Source of the DNA: Acidobacteriota bacterium
Lineage (GTDB): Bacteria > Acidobacteriota > Terriglobia > Terriglobales > Acidobacteriaceae
NCBI GenBank assembly: GCA_018268915.1
Contig: JAFDVQ010000016.1
Span: 1 to 64,000, forward strand
Length of the DNA stretch: 64,000 nt
Direction of reading: 5' to 3'
Shown: one piece after another, positions 28,647 to 37,664 of the stretch
Position numbering within the stretch: position 1 is the stretch's first letter
Layout of the letters: each line of letters opens with the position of its first letter
Translations under genes and position numbers: made by a program
Notes under the pieces: generated by a model
What the model saw: the letters and a program-made list of their open reading frames with translations, nothing else
Databases searched by the model: none
Told to the model about the DNA's origin: nothing

Positions 28647-29363
28647 TTGGAGAGAATCAGAATCGCGCCCAGTGATCGGGTGTTTGTACTAACGGGGGCG
28701 GGAATCAGCGCAGAGAGCGGACTGCCTACGTTTCGCGCTTCGGATGGGCTCTGGGCGGGGCATCGCGTTGAAGATGTGTGTACGCCGGAGGCGCTGGATC
28801 AGAATCCTGAGCTGGTGTGGCAGTTCTACTCCGAACGCCGCGAACAGGGAGCTAAAGCAGAACCGAATCCGGCGCATGTGGCGCTTGCAGATCTCGAAGC
28901 AAGCCTCGGCGAACGATTTTTTCTCTGCACTCAGAATGTCGACGATCTGCACGAGCGTGCTGGTTCAAAGAGGCTGATACACATGCACGGCGAGCTTGCG
29001 AAGTCTCGCTGCGAGCACGAGTGCGGTGAGCCTCCGGTGGAAGATCGTCGAGTGTATAAAAACCTGAGCGAGGTGGGCCGGTGCGCATGCGGAGCACGGC
29101 TGAGGCCTCACATCGTTTTCTTCGGCGAGATCCCGCTGGAGATGAATCGCATCCAGAAAGAGATTGATCGCTCCACGCTGATGGTAGTGGTGGGAACCTC
29201 CGGGTCCGTCTATCCAGCGGCGAATTTTGTGCACTGGGCGCGACAGAACGGGGCGCGGACGGTTTATGTCGGGCCGGAGGCGCCGCTGAATGCGCATGCT
29301 TTCACAAGCGTGGTGCAGGGCAAAGCCGGCGAGGTGATGCCGGGGTTGTTTGAGGTGGAGTAG
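28647..29363 (+). CDS. NAD-dependent protein deacylase (CobB/SIRT5-like sirtuin)
   Basis: A 238-residue sirtuin removing acyl groups from protein lysines using NAD. Motifs: GAGISAESGLPTFR, TQNVDDLHERAG, catalytic His in HMHGEL and VGTSGSVYPA. The Tyr and Arg that select succinyl/malonyl groups in class III enzymes are present as FYSERR, so desuccinylase activity is predicted. Four zinc cysteines are present in CEHEC and CAC spacing close to E. coli CobB, although the first pair is CxxxC. There is no internal ATG; a TTG at 28647 with GGGGAG six bases upstream is the best start. Confidence 0.88.
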   Translation: MERIRIAPSDRVFVLTGAGISAESGLPTFRASDGLWAGHRVEDVCTPEALDQNPELVWQFYSERREQGAKAEPNPAHVALADLEASLGERFFLCTQNVDDLHERAGSKRLIHMHGELAKSRCEHECGEPPVEDRRVYKNLSEVGRCACGARLRPHIVFFGEIPLEMNRIQKEIDRSTLMVVVGTSGSVYPAANFVHWARQNGARTVYVGPEAPLNAHAFTSVVQGKAGEVMPGLFEVE

Positions 29364-29373
29364 TGGCGTCTCT

Positions 29374-29408
29374 CCCCGGTCCCCAAGTGCGAGGGACCGG
29401 GGGCACCC
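29374..29408. repeat. GCACCC-tailed hairpin element, intergenic copy
   Basis: CCCCGGTCCC and GGGACCGGGG form a perfect 10-bp stem with GCACCC following. It differs from the copy within uvrA at one loop base. It lies between the convergent sirtuin and TonB-receptor genes. Confidence 0.85.
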
Positions 29409-29433
29409 TCTACGTGGAGGGGTTCGGTGTGGC

Positions 29434-31737
29434 TCAGAACTTGAAGCGGTATCGCATTTGGGCTGAGATCATCCGCGGATCGTTGAAGTGAAAGCCTCCG
29501 ACCGTGATGCTGTTGTCTTGCAGGATGCGGTGGTTGGTGACGTTGACCGCGCTGACTACGAATGACAGGCGCTCGCCGAAGCTGTGGCCCAGCGAAGAAT
29601 CAAAAGTGGTGTGGGCGGGCAGGTATGGGCCGTCGTAGGGGCCGACGCCAGCGCCTTCGAGGCCATTGGCAAAGCCGCTTCCGTAGTAGACGTTGCTTGC
29701 GAACCAGCTTCGCATGGGTAGTTTCGCCGTGAAGCCTGTGTTCAGTGTGTGTCGCTGGTCGTGGTCTACAGGAACATACTCAGGGCCTTCCGTGCAGGCG
29801 TCGTCGTCTGGGTTCGTACACGTAAAGCCCCCGGTTACGCTGCCGCGCTGCTCCGCGATCTGGTTGGAGTAGGCCAGATGAAACTGACCGAAGTGCGCAA
29901 GCTGCGGGGAACGAATCGCCAGTTCCCATGAACGAATCAGAGCGCCATCGACGGCGATGGGGAAGTAGATGTTGGATTCGCCCACGTTGGCGTGATCGAG
30001 GAAGTTGTTTACGCGGTTTCTGGAGTTGTTAACGTCCACCGTCCATCCCCGCCAGGGGATCGTTACTCCGAACTGGTGCTCTTCGTCGCGTTCTGAGGGG
30101 ATGGGCACGAAAGCGTTTTGTCCGGGCTGGCTGTGAACGTAATCCAGCAGGGCCGATGAGACTGTCTGTACTGGAGCGGGCTGGAAGTAGCGCCCGTAGT
30201 ATCCGCGGAAAACCCAATGCAGATGCGGGACCTCGACTGTCGCGCCGATGCGCGGATACGCAGCGTTTTCGGTCAGACCCGCATGGTAGCTGGAGATCCG
30301 CATTCCGCCATAGAGCGACAGATAGCGGCCCACCTTCAGCTGATCGGAGAAGTGAAATTCGGCGATGCCTGCGCTTTGTGTTGCTGTCGTGTTGGGAACG
30401 GAAGAATCGGGGAAGCTCTGATCGTTAATCAAAAGGCCGAAGAGATCGTTCTCATGCTGGTAGAACGAGTAGACTCCGCCGGTAAAGCTGTTCGACCCGA
30501 TTGTGGCGTGCAGGTCAGCTTGTGCTCCGGCATAGTTCGAGGTCTGATGCCAGGTGGTGGCGACCGGGAAGTCCGTCTCCGGTGAATCGTACTCCGCCTG
30601 GTTGAAGTGGTAGAAGGGCGCAACTTCGAATGTGGCCCTTGGCGAGAGAGTCCTTACCCAGTTGAAGATGAGGAAGGAGTCGCGCTCACGTTGATCGTCG
30701 CGAAGGCCGAACGAGTTGTAGTAGTCGGACGATTGCTCCCAGTCGTTCGGGTCCGGATCGTAAGGGACCTGAAAGAAGTCATTTCGAAATTGCGCATCAA
30801 GGCGCAACTGGTCGCGGGCGGTCTGGTTGCGAAGCAGCGAAGCGAAAATGCTCTCGGAGTTGGTGGAGTCGTGCCGAATTTCGGGCTGCGGAGTTTCGAG
30901 GCCGTAGTTGGAACGTGAGCCGGTGCCGCTGACGTACCAGGCGGTTCTGGACGTGTGATCGCCGAGAGAAAGCTGCGCCTCGCCGGAGTACAGATTGCCT
31001 CCGGACAAGAGGAGTTCCGCCTCGTGACTGCGCTCGAAACCATTGCGAGGCAGAACGTTGAAGATGCCGTAGGTTCGGTCGCCCACGTCGGCTTGATAGC
31101 TTCCGCGCTGCGTCTCGACTTCATCGATGTCTTTTGGGTCGATCTGCGGGCCGACGTTGGAAGAGATCTTTGTGTTCGGAATCGAGACTCCGTCGATGAG
31201 CCAGCTTGTCTGATGGCCTCCGCGGATGTGCAGCATGTTGTGATTCATATAAGAGCCGGGTACGAAGTCGGTGATCATCTGCATGCCGAGTGTGCGGCTA
31301 GCACCTGGAGTTTCATCGATGTCCGAGCGGGAGATGAGCGTAGTTGGTGATGTGGAGGCAGTTTCGGCAGCCGAACTGCCTGACGCAGAGACGATCACAC
31401 TTTCTTCTGTTCCTGCTATGGCGAGCGGGATGTGCAGAACGGGATTCGACGCAGAGGTGATCGTCAATGGCTGCACATATTCCGCGAATCCACCGGCTGA
31501 TATCGAGAGCCGATAGACACCGATGGGGACCTGGGCGATTTCGAACGTGCCGTTTGCTGCGGTGCTGGCTTTGAGCGAGAAGGCAGACTGCGCGGCGCCG
31601 AGTGTTACCTGCGCATTGGAAATGGGACGGTGCTGGGCATCGTGAACTACGCCATGAATTGTCGCGAAGACGGTCGCGCGAGCTGATACCGAACACAACA
31701 GGAGAACAACGATCGGAAAGAAGCGGAGAAGACGCAT
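29434..31737 (-). CDS. TonB-dependent outer-membrane receptor (cuproprotein-context type)
   Basis: A 767-residue outer-membrane transporter. A signal peptide is followed by a carboxypeptidase-regulatory-like beta domain (residues about 25-105, IHGVVHDAQHRPISNAQVTLG), a plug domain (about 130-240, HIRGGHQTSWLIDGVSIPN) and a 22-strand-type barrel ending in the terminal aromatic signature MRYRFKF. It lies 81 bp after a small Cys/His-rich secreted protein on the same strand, so the two are probably co-transcribed. Substrate unknown; the partner's Cys/His motif hints at a metal. Confidence 0.92.
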   Translation of the reverse strand: MRLLRFFPIVVLLLCSVSARATVFATIHGVVHDAQHRPISNAQVTLGAAQSAFSLKASTAANGTFEIAQVPIGVYRLSISAGGFAEYVQPLTITSASNPVLHIPLAIAGTEESVIVSASGSSAAETASTSPTTLISRSDIDETPGASRTLGMQMITDFVPGSYMNHNMLHIRGGHQTSWLIDGVSIPNTKISSNVGPQIDPKDIDEVETQRGSYQADVGDRTYGIFNVLPRNGFERSHEAELLLSGGNLYSGEAQLSLGDHTSRTAWYVSGTGSRSNYGLETPQPEIRHDSTNSESIFASLLRNQTARDQLRLDAQFRNDFFQVPYDPDPNDWEQSSDYYNSFGLRDDQRERDSFLIFNWVRTLSPRATFEVAPFYHFNQAEYDSPETDFPVATTWHQTSNYAGAQADLHATIGSNSFTGGVYSFYQHENDLFGLLINDQSFPDSSVPNTTATQSAGIAEFHFSDQLKVGRYLSLYGGMRISSYHAGLTENAAYPRIGATVEVPHLHWVFRGYYGRYFQPAPVQTVSSALLDYVHSQPGQNAFVPIPSERDEEHQFGVTIPWRGWTVDVNNSRNRVNNFLDHANVGESNIYFPIAVDGALIRSWELAIRSPQLAHFGQFHLAYSNQIAEQRGSVTGGFTCTNPDDDACTEGPEYVPVDHDQRHTLNTGFTAKLPMRSWFASNVYYGSGFANGLEGAGVGPYDGPYLPAHTTFDSSLGHSFGERLSFVVSAVNVTNHRILQDNSITVGGFHFNDPRMISAQMRYRFKF

Positions 31738-31818
31738 GCGGGGATGACCTCACGACAACAGGAGTGCGCGCCTTTGATGAAGCGCGTGGTTTACCTGGGG
31801 AAAGCGAAGGATGTGTCG

Positions 31819-32193
31819 TTAGCTGAGGTGGCTTGCAGGCGGGCCGCGAAGGACAGGCGTCCTGAGATGAATGCTCACAGCGTCAGACTCGGGAAGGAGA
31901 ATGCACTTGAGCTCTCCAGAAGTCTCAACCGAGGTCTGCCAGGAACCTGAAGGGGCGGGGTATGAAGACGTCCTGGCGTTTGGATGCGAGGGGAATTGCT
32001 GGCAGCGAGAGCGAGCCTTCAGCGTTGCCTTGCCTGGCGCATCCTGCGACTGCTGGCTGTCCATTGCGCAGTGGTGAGCGCCAAGACGCCGGCAGCATGC
32101 GGGCAGGGAGATGTCGTCGCTCAGATTGAGAGCGAACGAGAGAGGTCCGGCCCCGAAGAGGACCATTAACAGGATGGAAAGGGCGCGCCGCAT
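31819..32193 (-). CDS. Small secreted Cys/His-rich protein
   Basis: A 124-residue exported protein. A signal peptide (SILLMVLFGAGPLSFAL) is followed by LPACCRRLGAHHCAM, a CCxxxxxHHC cluster suited to binding a soft metal or to disulfide formation, then a long low-complexity polar tail. No named family is certain; it recalls DUF2946-like small copper-associated proteins. It lies directly upstream of the TonB receptor gene and in the same orientation, so a role in metal acquisition or sensing is inferred. Confidence 0.7.
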   Translation of the reverse strand: MRRALSILLMVLFGAGPLSFALNLSDDISLPACCRRLGAHHCAMDSQQSQDAPGKATLKARSRCQQFPSHPNARTSSYPAPSGSWQTSVETSGELKCILLPESDAVSIHLRTPVLRGPPASHLS

Positions 32194-32295
32194 CCTTGAC
32201 CTATGCTACATGATTGCGGATGTTACCCCTGATTCGGGGAAGAATGTTGGCTTCAGGTATCATCGATGCATCCTAAATTCTGATTGAAGGATTGA

Positions 32296-33594
32296 ATGCC
32301 GTCTCAAGTAAAAAGCCCTGCCTCGGAGAAACCCTCGGCTGCTGAATCGAATGGCCGGCCACCTTTGCGGATCGCACTGTTTGGATTCGGCACGGTGGGG
32401 AGTTCCGTGGCTCGCATCCTGCTGGAGTCGAATTCCGAAGGCCTCGAAATCACGCACGTGTACAACCGCAAGGTTGCTCGCAAAAAAGCCGACTGGGTGC
32501 CGTCGAGCGTGGTGTGGAGCGAAGACTGGGAAGAGGTTGTCGCTTCGGACGTGGATGTGATCGTTGAACTGGTAGGCGGGCTGGATCCGGCAGGCACATG
32601 GGTCAGGCGCGCAATCGAGGCGGGCAAGAGTGTGGTGACGGCGAATAAGAAGCTGATCGCCTATCACGGTGTGGAGCTGGAGCGCCTTGCCGCGCAGAGG
32701 GGCGGCCACCTCAAGTACGGGGCCGCGGTCGCCGGGGGTATACCGGTCATTCCCGGGTTGGAGCAGGGACTTGCGGGCGACCATATCCGGCGCATGGAAG
32801 GGATTCTCAACGGGACATGCAACTTCATCCTGAGCAAGATGGAGGCTGGAGCCGAGTATGCCGTAGTGCTTGCGGAAGCGCAGGCAAAAGGATATGCAGA
32901 GGCCGACCCAACGGAGGACGTGGGCGGGTTCGATGCGCGTTCGAAGCTGGCGATTCTGATGCGACTGGCCATGCGCGTGGTCGTGGATCCCGATGAGATT
33001 GTGCCGCAGCCGATCACCAGCCTCTCTGCAGTGGATTTCAGTTACGCCCGCGATTTGAATTGCACCATCCGCCAGGTGTCGAGGGCGGAAGAGGTGGGTG
33101 GGGAGGTCGCTGCCACGGTTGGACCGATGCTGGTCGACCGGAACTCGCCGATGGCCTGGTCACGCGGGACCGAAAACATGGTGATTTTGAATGGCCGCTA
33201 TGGGGGAGACGTGGTCTTCTCGGGCCATGGAGCGGGAGGACACCCGACAGCGGTGGCGGTGGTGAGTGATTTGCTGGCGCTGGCGCACGGATCGCGAAGA
33301 GTTCCGATACCGTCAGTGCCGGCGAAAATCGGCGCGGAGTTTGAAGTGCCGCATTACATCCGGTTCCTAGTCACGGACCGGCCCGGTATCGTGGCGGAGA
33401 TTACGGCAGCTTTGGCCCGCGAGCAAATCAATATTCGTGCCATCGTTCAAAAGGCCGGATACCCAGCGGAGTCATTGCCATTTGTTGTGACGGTGGAACC
33501 CTGCAAGTCGTCGGCGCTGCAACGAGCCCTGGCTGAGATTGGGAAGATGAATTGCCTTCTTCAGCCGCCGCTTGATTTGCAGATTCTCGAATAG
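32296..33594 (+). CDS. hom: Homoserine dehydrogenase with ACT domain
   Basis: Reduces aspartate semialdehyde to homoserine in threonine/methionine synthesis. The 432-residue protein has a disordered leader of about 20 residues, the NAD(P) Rossmann motif LFGFGTVGSSVA, the catalytic domain (TANKKLIAYHG, YGAAVAGGIPVI, EGILNGTCNFILS, YAEADPTEDVGGFDA) and a C-terminal ACT domain (YIRFLVTDRPGIVAEITAAL) for feedback control, usually by threonine. GAAGGA lies upstream of the ATG. No threonine synthase or homoserine kinase gene is adjacent. Confidence 0.96.
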   Translation: MPSQVKSPASEKPSAAESNGRPPLRIALFGFGTVGSSVARILLESNSEGLEITHVYNRKVARKKADWVPSSVVWSEDWEEVVASDVDVIVELVGGLDPAGTWVRRAIEAGKSVVTANKKLIAYHGVELERLAAQRGGHLKYGAAVAGGIPVIPGLEQGLAGDHIRRMEGILNGTCNFILSKMEAGAEYAVVLAEAQAKGYAEADPTEDVGGFDARSKLAILMRLAMRVVVDPDEIVPQPITSLSAVDFSYARDLNCTIRQVSRAEEVGGEVAATVGPMLVDRNSPMAWSRGTENMVILNGRYGGDVVFSGHGAGGHPTAVAVVSDLLALAHGSRRVPIPSVPAKIGAEFEVPHYIRFLVTDRPGIVAEITAALAREQINIRAIVQKAGYPAESLPFVVTVEPCKSSALQRALAEIGKMNCLLQPPLDLQILE

Positions 33595-33652
33595 CATTTG
33601 GGCTGGCGAGGGAAGCACGAAACAAAAGCAGGATGGACTTTCGGAGGTTGTA

Positions 33653-33865
33653 GTGATCGACACAATTTATCGATGTGAGATCTGCGGCGAGGAGAGCGAG
33701 AAACCAGTGCGCTGGATCGTGATCCATTGCAGCGACGCTCAGCTTCAGATCTTCAAGTGGACTAAGGAAGCTGCAGACAAGCCTCAGGCGCGACACTACT
33801 GCGGCGAAGCGCATGCGCAGGTTTATATCAGCCGGTGGTTCCAGTCGATGTGCGGTCAGATTTAG
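33653..33865 (+). CDS. Small Cys-rich (putative zinc-binding) protein
   Basis: A 70-residue protein with CEIC near its N-terminus and additional His/Cys residues (VIHCSD, ARHYCGEAHAQVY), plausible for a single zinc site. The longer ORF starts at 33572, but a GTG at 33653 has GGAGG five bases upstream and starts the conserved-looking part (IDTIYRCEICGEES). It follows hom by 58 bp and may be co-transcribed with it. No function assigned. Confidence 0.7.
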   Translation: MIDTIYRCEICGEESEKPVRWIVIHCSDAQLQIFKWTKEAADKPQARHYCGEAHAQVYISRWFQSMCGQI

Positions 33866-33868
33866 CGT

Positions 33869-34948
33869 CTAGGCGATGTGACGGCCATTCGCACGCCCTG
33901 TGGACTCGCGGATCACGAACTCCGGCGCCATAACAATCTCGGACGGATAGTCAGTCGTGCGGTTGCCGATGCGATCGAGCAGTATCTGCGCGCCTCTCTG
34001 ACCCATCTCAAACAACGGTTGCCGTACCGTCGTCAGCGACGGTGTCGAGTAAGCAGCCGACTGGATGTCATCGAATCCTACAACAGAGACATCTTCCGGA
34101 ACGCGCAGGCCAACGTCTTTCAGTGCGCGAATGGCACCGATCGCAGCGATGTCGTTGAAGCAGAAGACTGCCGTAAAGTCCTTCGTCTTTTCGAGCAGTT
34201 CCTGCATGGGCTTGAAGCCGATCTCCGGGGCCATCGGATGTTGTCCCGTTTTGCTTGACCAGCCGGTTTCGTCGATACGAACCACCAGCGCCGGATCGAT
34301 GCGCAAGCCGATTTCTCCAGCAACAACCTGAATACTCTCCCAGCGATAGTCTGAATCTGGAATTGCCTTAGGGCCGCGCATGAAGGCGATGCGGCGATGC
34401 CCCAGATCGAACAGGTGCTTCAGCGCGATCTCAACAGCTTTGTGATGATCGAGGACAATGTTGGTTACGTTCTGCATGGGGCTGTGCGCGGAGATAGCTA
34501 CTACGGGAACAGGCACGGAAATCTGCTCCGCCGGGGTGTTGAGCAGCAGGAATCCGTCTACGGCGCGTTCGACAAGCATGCGCGGATACTGCTCGATGAG
34601 ATCTTTGTTCCAGTCGTGGCAGGCAGTGAAATAGAAGTAGTGGGCAGTCGTGAGCTCACGAACCACTCCGCTCATCACACGAGTGAAGTAGCCTTCGCTC
34701 AGATCAGGGGCGAGGACGCCAACCGACATCGATCGGCTTTGGCGAAGTGAGCGCGCGAAGTAATTCGGCCTGTAGTTCAGCCGTGTCGCCGCTTCCATCA
34801 CACGGTTGCGGGTTTCCTGCGGGATGGATTTCGCAGAAGGAGAATTGTTCAGGACCAGTGAGACAGTTGTTTGCGAAAGCTCCAGATGTTCGGCAAGCGT
34901 TCTCAGGTTTACGTGTCCGGCGGGCTCTGTGCTCTTGCTTCTTGCCAT
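33869..34948 (-). CDS. LacI-family transcriptional regulator
   Basis: A 359-residue repressor-type protein. The N-terminal HTH reads VNLRTLAEHLELSQTTVSLVLNN with the hinge helix region RPNYFARSLRQ, followed by a periplasmic-binding-protein-like sensor domain (VGVLAPDLSEGYFTRVMSG, FNDIAAIGAIRALKDVGLRVPEDVSVVGFDD). It is transcribed in the same direction as, and downstream of, the GH78-like gene, so it probably controls use of a plant-derived sugar. A 16-bp palindrome lies 17 bp before its start codon. Confidence 0.93.
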   Translation of the reverse strand: MARSKSTEPAGHVNLRTLAEHLELSQTTVSLVLNNSPSAKSIPQETRNRVMEAATRLNYRPNYFARSLRQSRSMSVGVLAPDLSEGYFTRVMSGVVRELTTAHYFYFTACHDWNKDLIEQYPRMLVERAVDGFLLLNTPAEQISVPVPVVAISAHSPMQNVTNIVLDHHKAVEIALKHLFDLGHRRIAFMRGPKAIPDSDYRWESIQVVAGEIGLRIDPALVVRIDETGWSSKTGQHPMAPEIGFKPMQELLEKTKDFTAVFCFNDIAAIGAIRALKDVGLRVPEDVSVVGFDDIQSAAYSTPSLTTVRQPLFEMGQRGAQILLDRIGNRTTDYPSEIVMAPEFVIRESTGRANGRHIA

Positions 34949-34964
34949 GTTGGATGTTGTAGCA

Positions 34965-34980
34965 CGTTTCGATGGAAACG
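34965..34980. promoter_or_regulatory. Candidate LacI-family operator
   Basis: CGTTTC-GATG-GAAACG is a perfect 6+6 palindrome directly upstream of the LacI gene. LacI-family operators are typically 14-20 bp palindromes; autoregulation is inferred. No second copy was seen upstream of the GH78-like gene. Confidence 0.5.
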
Positions 34981-35043
34981 CGGAACCTTCCTATTGGGGT
35001 TGATACATCGATTTTCTTGAGGAGTAACCACGAGAGTCAGGGA

Positions 35044-37443
35044 TTACTTGGCCTCGATGTGGTTGAGTCCCGGTTTCAGCTCCCAATGCTTGCCGCCGCT
35101 CTCAAAACTGCCAGTCAGGATACCGGGCAGCGTCACGGTTGCATCCAGGCCTAAACCGGTGCGGCGATATTGGACTTTGATGTCGCCTTGCGGATGAGGA
35201 TAAGTCGCGTTCAGGTGGTCGAGCGGACCGAGATGTGGCGAAATGCGGACGCTGGCGAATCCCTCGCTGGCTGGTTTAATCCCGGCAACCAGTGTCAGGA
35301 GGTCGAAGATGGGATGTGCCGACCACGCGTGAGAGTCGGAGCGCGTTTCGCCGGGCTGCTCCGGCCAGGTACTGAAATGCATCGGCAGCAACTCGCGCCA
35401 TGGGTCGAGGGTCTTGAGGTACTCGTCTGCCATGCCGGCATGGTCGAGCGCACGGGCAAGGTAGAAGCGGAAATAGTGCGAAGCCGACATGACGCCGTCG
35501 GGAGTTTCTCCGGGCTTGATGTCGATGATGCGCTTGAGCACGTCCTGCTGACGGTCTTTCGGAATGACGTCGTACAAGACGCCGAGGATGTTGGCCTGCT
35601 GACTGAAGACTTTCCGGTCGGCGTTCTCCGCGAGTAGCCCGCGTTCGGGGACCCAGCACATGCTGGCGATGCCGGAGCGGACGTGGTTAACCCGAGCTTG
35701 ATAGCGATCTGCGAGCACAGGATCGCCGAGGTTCTTCTCGAGGTCGGCTGCGTCGATGAGCGCTCCGAGATACTGGAGCGAAGTCATGCAGGACTCGCGA
35801 TTGGAGTCGTAGGAGGGTATGTCGCCTTTGACTACCCAGTCGATGAAGCTCCACCAGGGCAGTTCGCCGAGGAGGCCGTCAGTGTGCTCGTACTTGGCAA
35901 ACCAAGTGAGAACGGCGCGCGTGCCGGGAAGGGAATCGCGCACGATCTGGGGGTCGGGGCGATACATCCAGTAGTCGTGAAGCATGCCGACCCAGATGAG
36001 GGAGAAGGTTGGAATGTTCTGCGGCAAAGAGCTTGGGTAGCGGCTGCGCGTAATGCCTTCCGGCAGTCGCGACTGGTCGAATGCCCAGAGGGCTTGTCTG
36101 CCAAGGCGATCATCGCCTGCGACAGCGTAAGAGATGAGGGCCTGGATTCGCGTATCGCCGATGTACTGCAGCTGCTCGTAGTAAGGCGTGTCCATGTAGG
36201 TCTCGTGGGCATCGAGACGCGCGGTGCGCCAGCTGATCTCCCAGATCTTGTCGAGGTCGGGCTGGCCGGAATCGAATTTGGCGCGCTCCTGGAAGGGGTA
36301 GGCAGTGAAGTAGGCCTTGATGCTTTCGAGGGTGAGCGGCTCGGAGCCGGTGGTGATGTCGAGGTCGAGATAGCGCCAGGTGCGCCACCAGAGGGGCATG
36401 AAGGTGCGGTGCGGGCCGCCGTCGGGGAGGAAGCTGTCGGTGAGGCCGCGAGCTGTGCGGTCGCCTACTTCATCGCGGTCGCCTTTGTGTTCCTGCTTGT
36501 CGTAGAGAGCCTCGGAGTAGGTTAGGACGATGTGAGAACCTTTGCCGCCGGAGACGGTGAGTTCGGGATATGAGGTGGTGAGGGTTTTGCGGTCGAGCAG
36601 AACGTGCACATGTGAGTTTGCGGGGACTGCGGCTGACTGAGTTCCGAAAGACTTCAGAGCCGGTGAGTCCGCCCGTACGACGGCGCCGGCTGCAGTGGGC
36701 GAGTACTCCATCTTCGGCAGCTCGTCGGGGATGAGGCCCCAGGGATTGTCGCCTGTTGTGTCGGCGGAATGAGCCCCGTTCACCGGGAAGATGCTGTCGC
36801 GCATCGGGCTGGCGGCGGGAACCCAGTTCTTGCTATCGCCGGCTGAGTTCCAGCTCCAGTCGTATTTGGAGGCGTCGAGCTCTTCGCCGGGGCCGGATGC
36901 GAAGTAGGTTTGCAGGGTGACCTTGTCTCGGCCGAGGGGCTGAACTCCAAGCTCTTCTTCGACCTGCCAGTCTTTGGGGGTGCTGATATTTGTGGCGCCG
37001 GCGGCTTCGCTGTCCAGCAGGAATGCCGTTCGGTCGCTGAACTGCGCAATCGGCGCGTATACCCCGAAATTCCATACGGTGGCTGTGATCAGGTTGCGGC
37101 CAGCCTTGAGGTAGTGAGCGAGGTCGAAGCGCTCGTACCGCCAATGAGTCAGGTCGCCCCGGGCGGGACCGTCGCCGACCCGGTTTCCGTTCACATAAAG
37201 GATGAAGCGATTGTCGGCGGAGACGCGGACTACGTAGCTTGACGGAACCGAAGCCAGCTCCAGCCCTCGCCGAAAATGCAGCACAAGCGGGTCGCGGAGG
37301 GGGGCAGTGGGGTGGGTGACCCACGAGGCATGCCAGTCCCGGTGCACAGGATCGGGTTGGGAAGCTTGATTTCCGGTCGAAGGTTGGGCGAAACCAACTG
37401 CGGCGGCAAGGGGCAGAGCAACGAGCAGTGCAATTGAGCGCAT
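35044..37443 (-). CDS. Secreted GH78-like alpha-L-rhamnosidase
   Basis: A 799-residue exported glycosidase. A signal peptide (IALLVALPLAAAVGFAQ) is followed by an N-terminal beta-sandwich (VRVSADNRFILYVNGNRVG, lectin-like), a middle beta domain (ELTVSGGKGSHIVLTYSEAL), the (alpha/alpha)6 catalytic domain of the GH78 type (YMDTPYYEQLQYIGDTRIQ, DWVVKGDIPSYD) and a C-terminal beta-sandwich (PHLGPLDHLNATYPHPQGD). It would release rhamnose from pectin or flavonoid glycosides. It lies 95 bp upstream of the LacI regulator on the same strand. Confidence 0.88.
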   Translation of the reverse strand: MRSIALLVALPLAAAVGFAQPSTGNQASQPDPVHRDWHASWVTHPTAPLRDPLVLHFRRGLELASVPSSYVVRVSADNRFILYVNGNRVGDGPARGDLTHWRYERFDLAHYLKAGRNLITATVWNFGVYAPIAQFSDRTAFLLDSEAAGATNISTPKDWQVEEELGVQPLGRDKVTLQTYFASGPGEELDASKYDWSWNSAGDSKNWVPAASPMRDSIFPVNGAHSADTTGDNPWGLIPDELPKMEYSPTAAGAVVRADSPALKSFGTQSAAVPANSHVHVLLDRKTLTTSYPELTVSGGKGSHIVLTYSEALYDKQEHKGDRDEVGDRTARGLTDSFLPDGGPHRTFMPLWWRTWRYLDLDITTGSEPLTLESIKAYFTAYPFQERAKFDSGQPDLDKIWEISWRTARLDAHETYMDTPYYEQLQYIGDTRIQALISYAVAGDDRLGRQALWAFDQSRLPEGITRSRYPSSLPQNIPTFSLIWVGMLHDYWMYRPDPQIVRDSLPGTRAVLTWFAKYEHTDGLLGELPWWSFIDWVVKGDIPSYDSNRESCMTSLQYLGALIDAADLEKNLGDPVLADRYQARVNHVRSGIASMCWVPERGLLAENADRKVFSQQANILGVLYDVIPKDRQQDVLKRIIDIKPGETPDGVMSASHYFRFYLARALDHAGMADEYLKTLDPWRELLPMHFSTWPEQPGETRSDSHAWSAHPIFDLLTLVAGIKPASEGFASVRISPHLGPLDHLNATYPHPQGDIKVQYRRTGLGLDATVTLPGILTGSFESGGKHWELKPGLNHIEAK

Positions 37444-37664
37444 AGATTAGCCTTAATGATTTTCAGCACATAAGCTTACCGGATGCCCCCTACAAGGCAT
37501 ACCGCTGCGGCTTTGAGTAATTAAGGTTGCCCACAGGAAGCCCTGTCCATGCATCGAAGCACAGAGCGTGCGACTTGCCGGGGAATGAGCCGAATGTCTT
37601 GTATGCGCTGGATTTATCGGCGCTGTAACCTCCTATTCATCTTCCCCAAGTAGCCTTACTATCG

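Noticed and set aside
31744..31950. 68-residue plus-strand ORF between the TonB receptor and its small partner
   Set aside because: It overlaps the minus-strand Cys/His-rich gene, has no ribosome-binding site and no protein-like pattern.
35683..36525. 280-residue plus-strand ORF
   Set aside because: Antisense shadow of the GH78-like gene.
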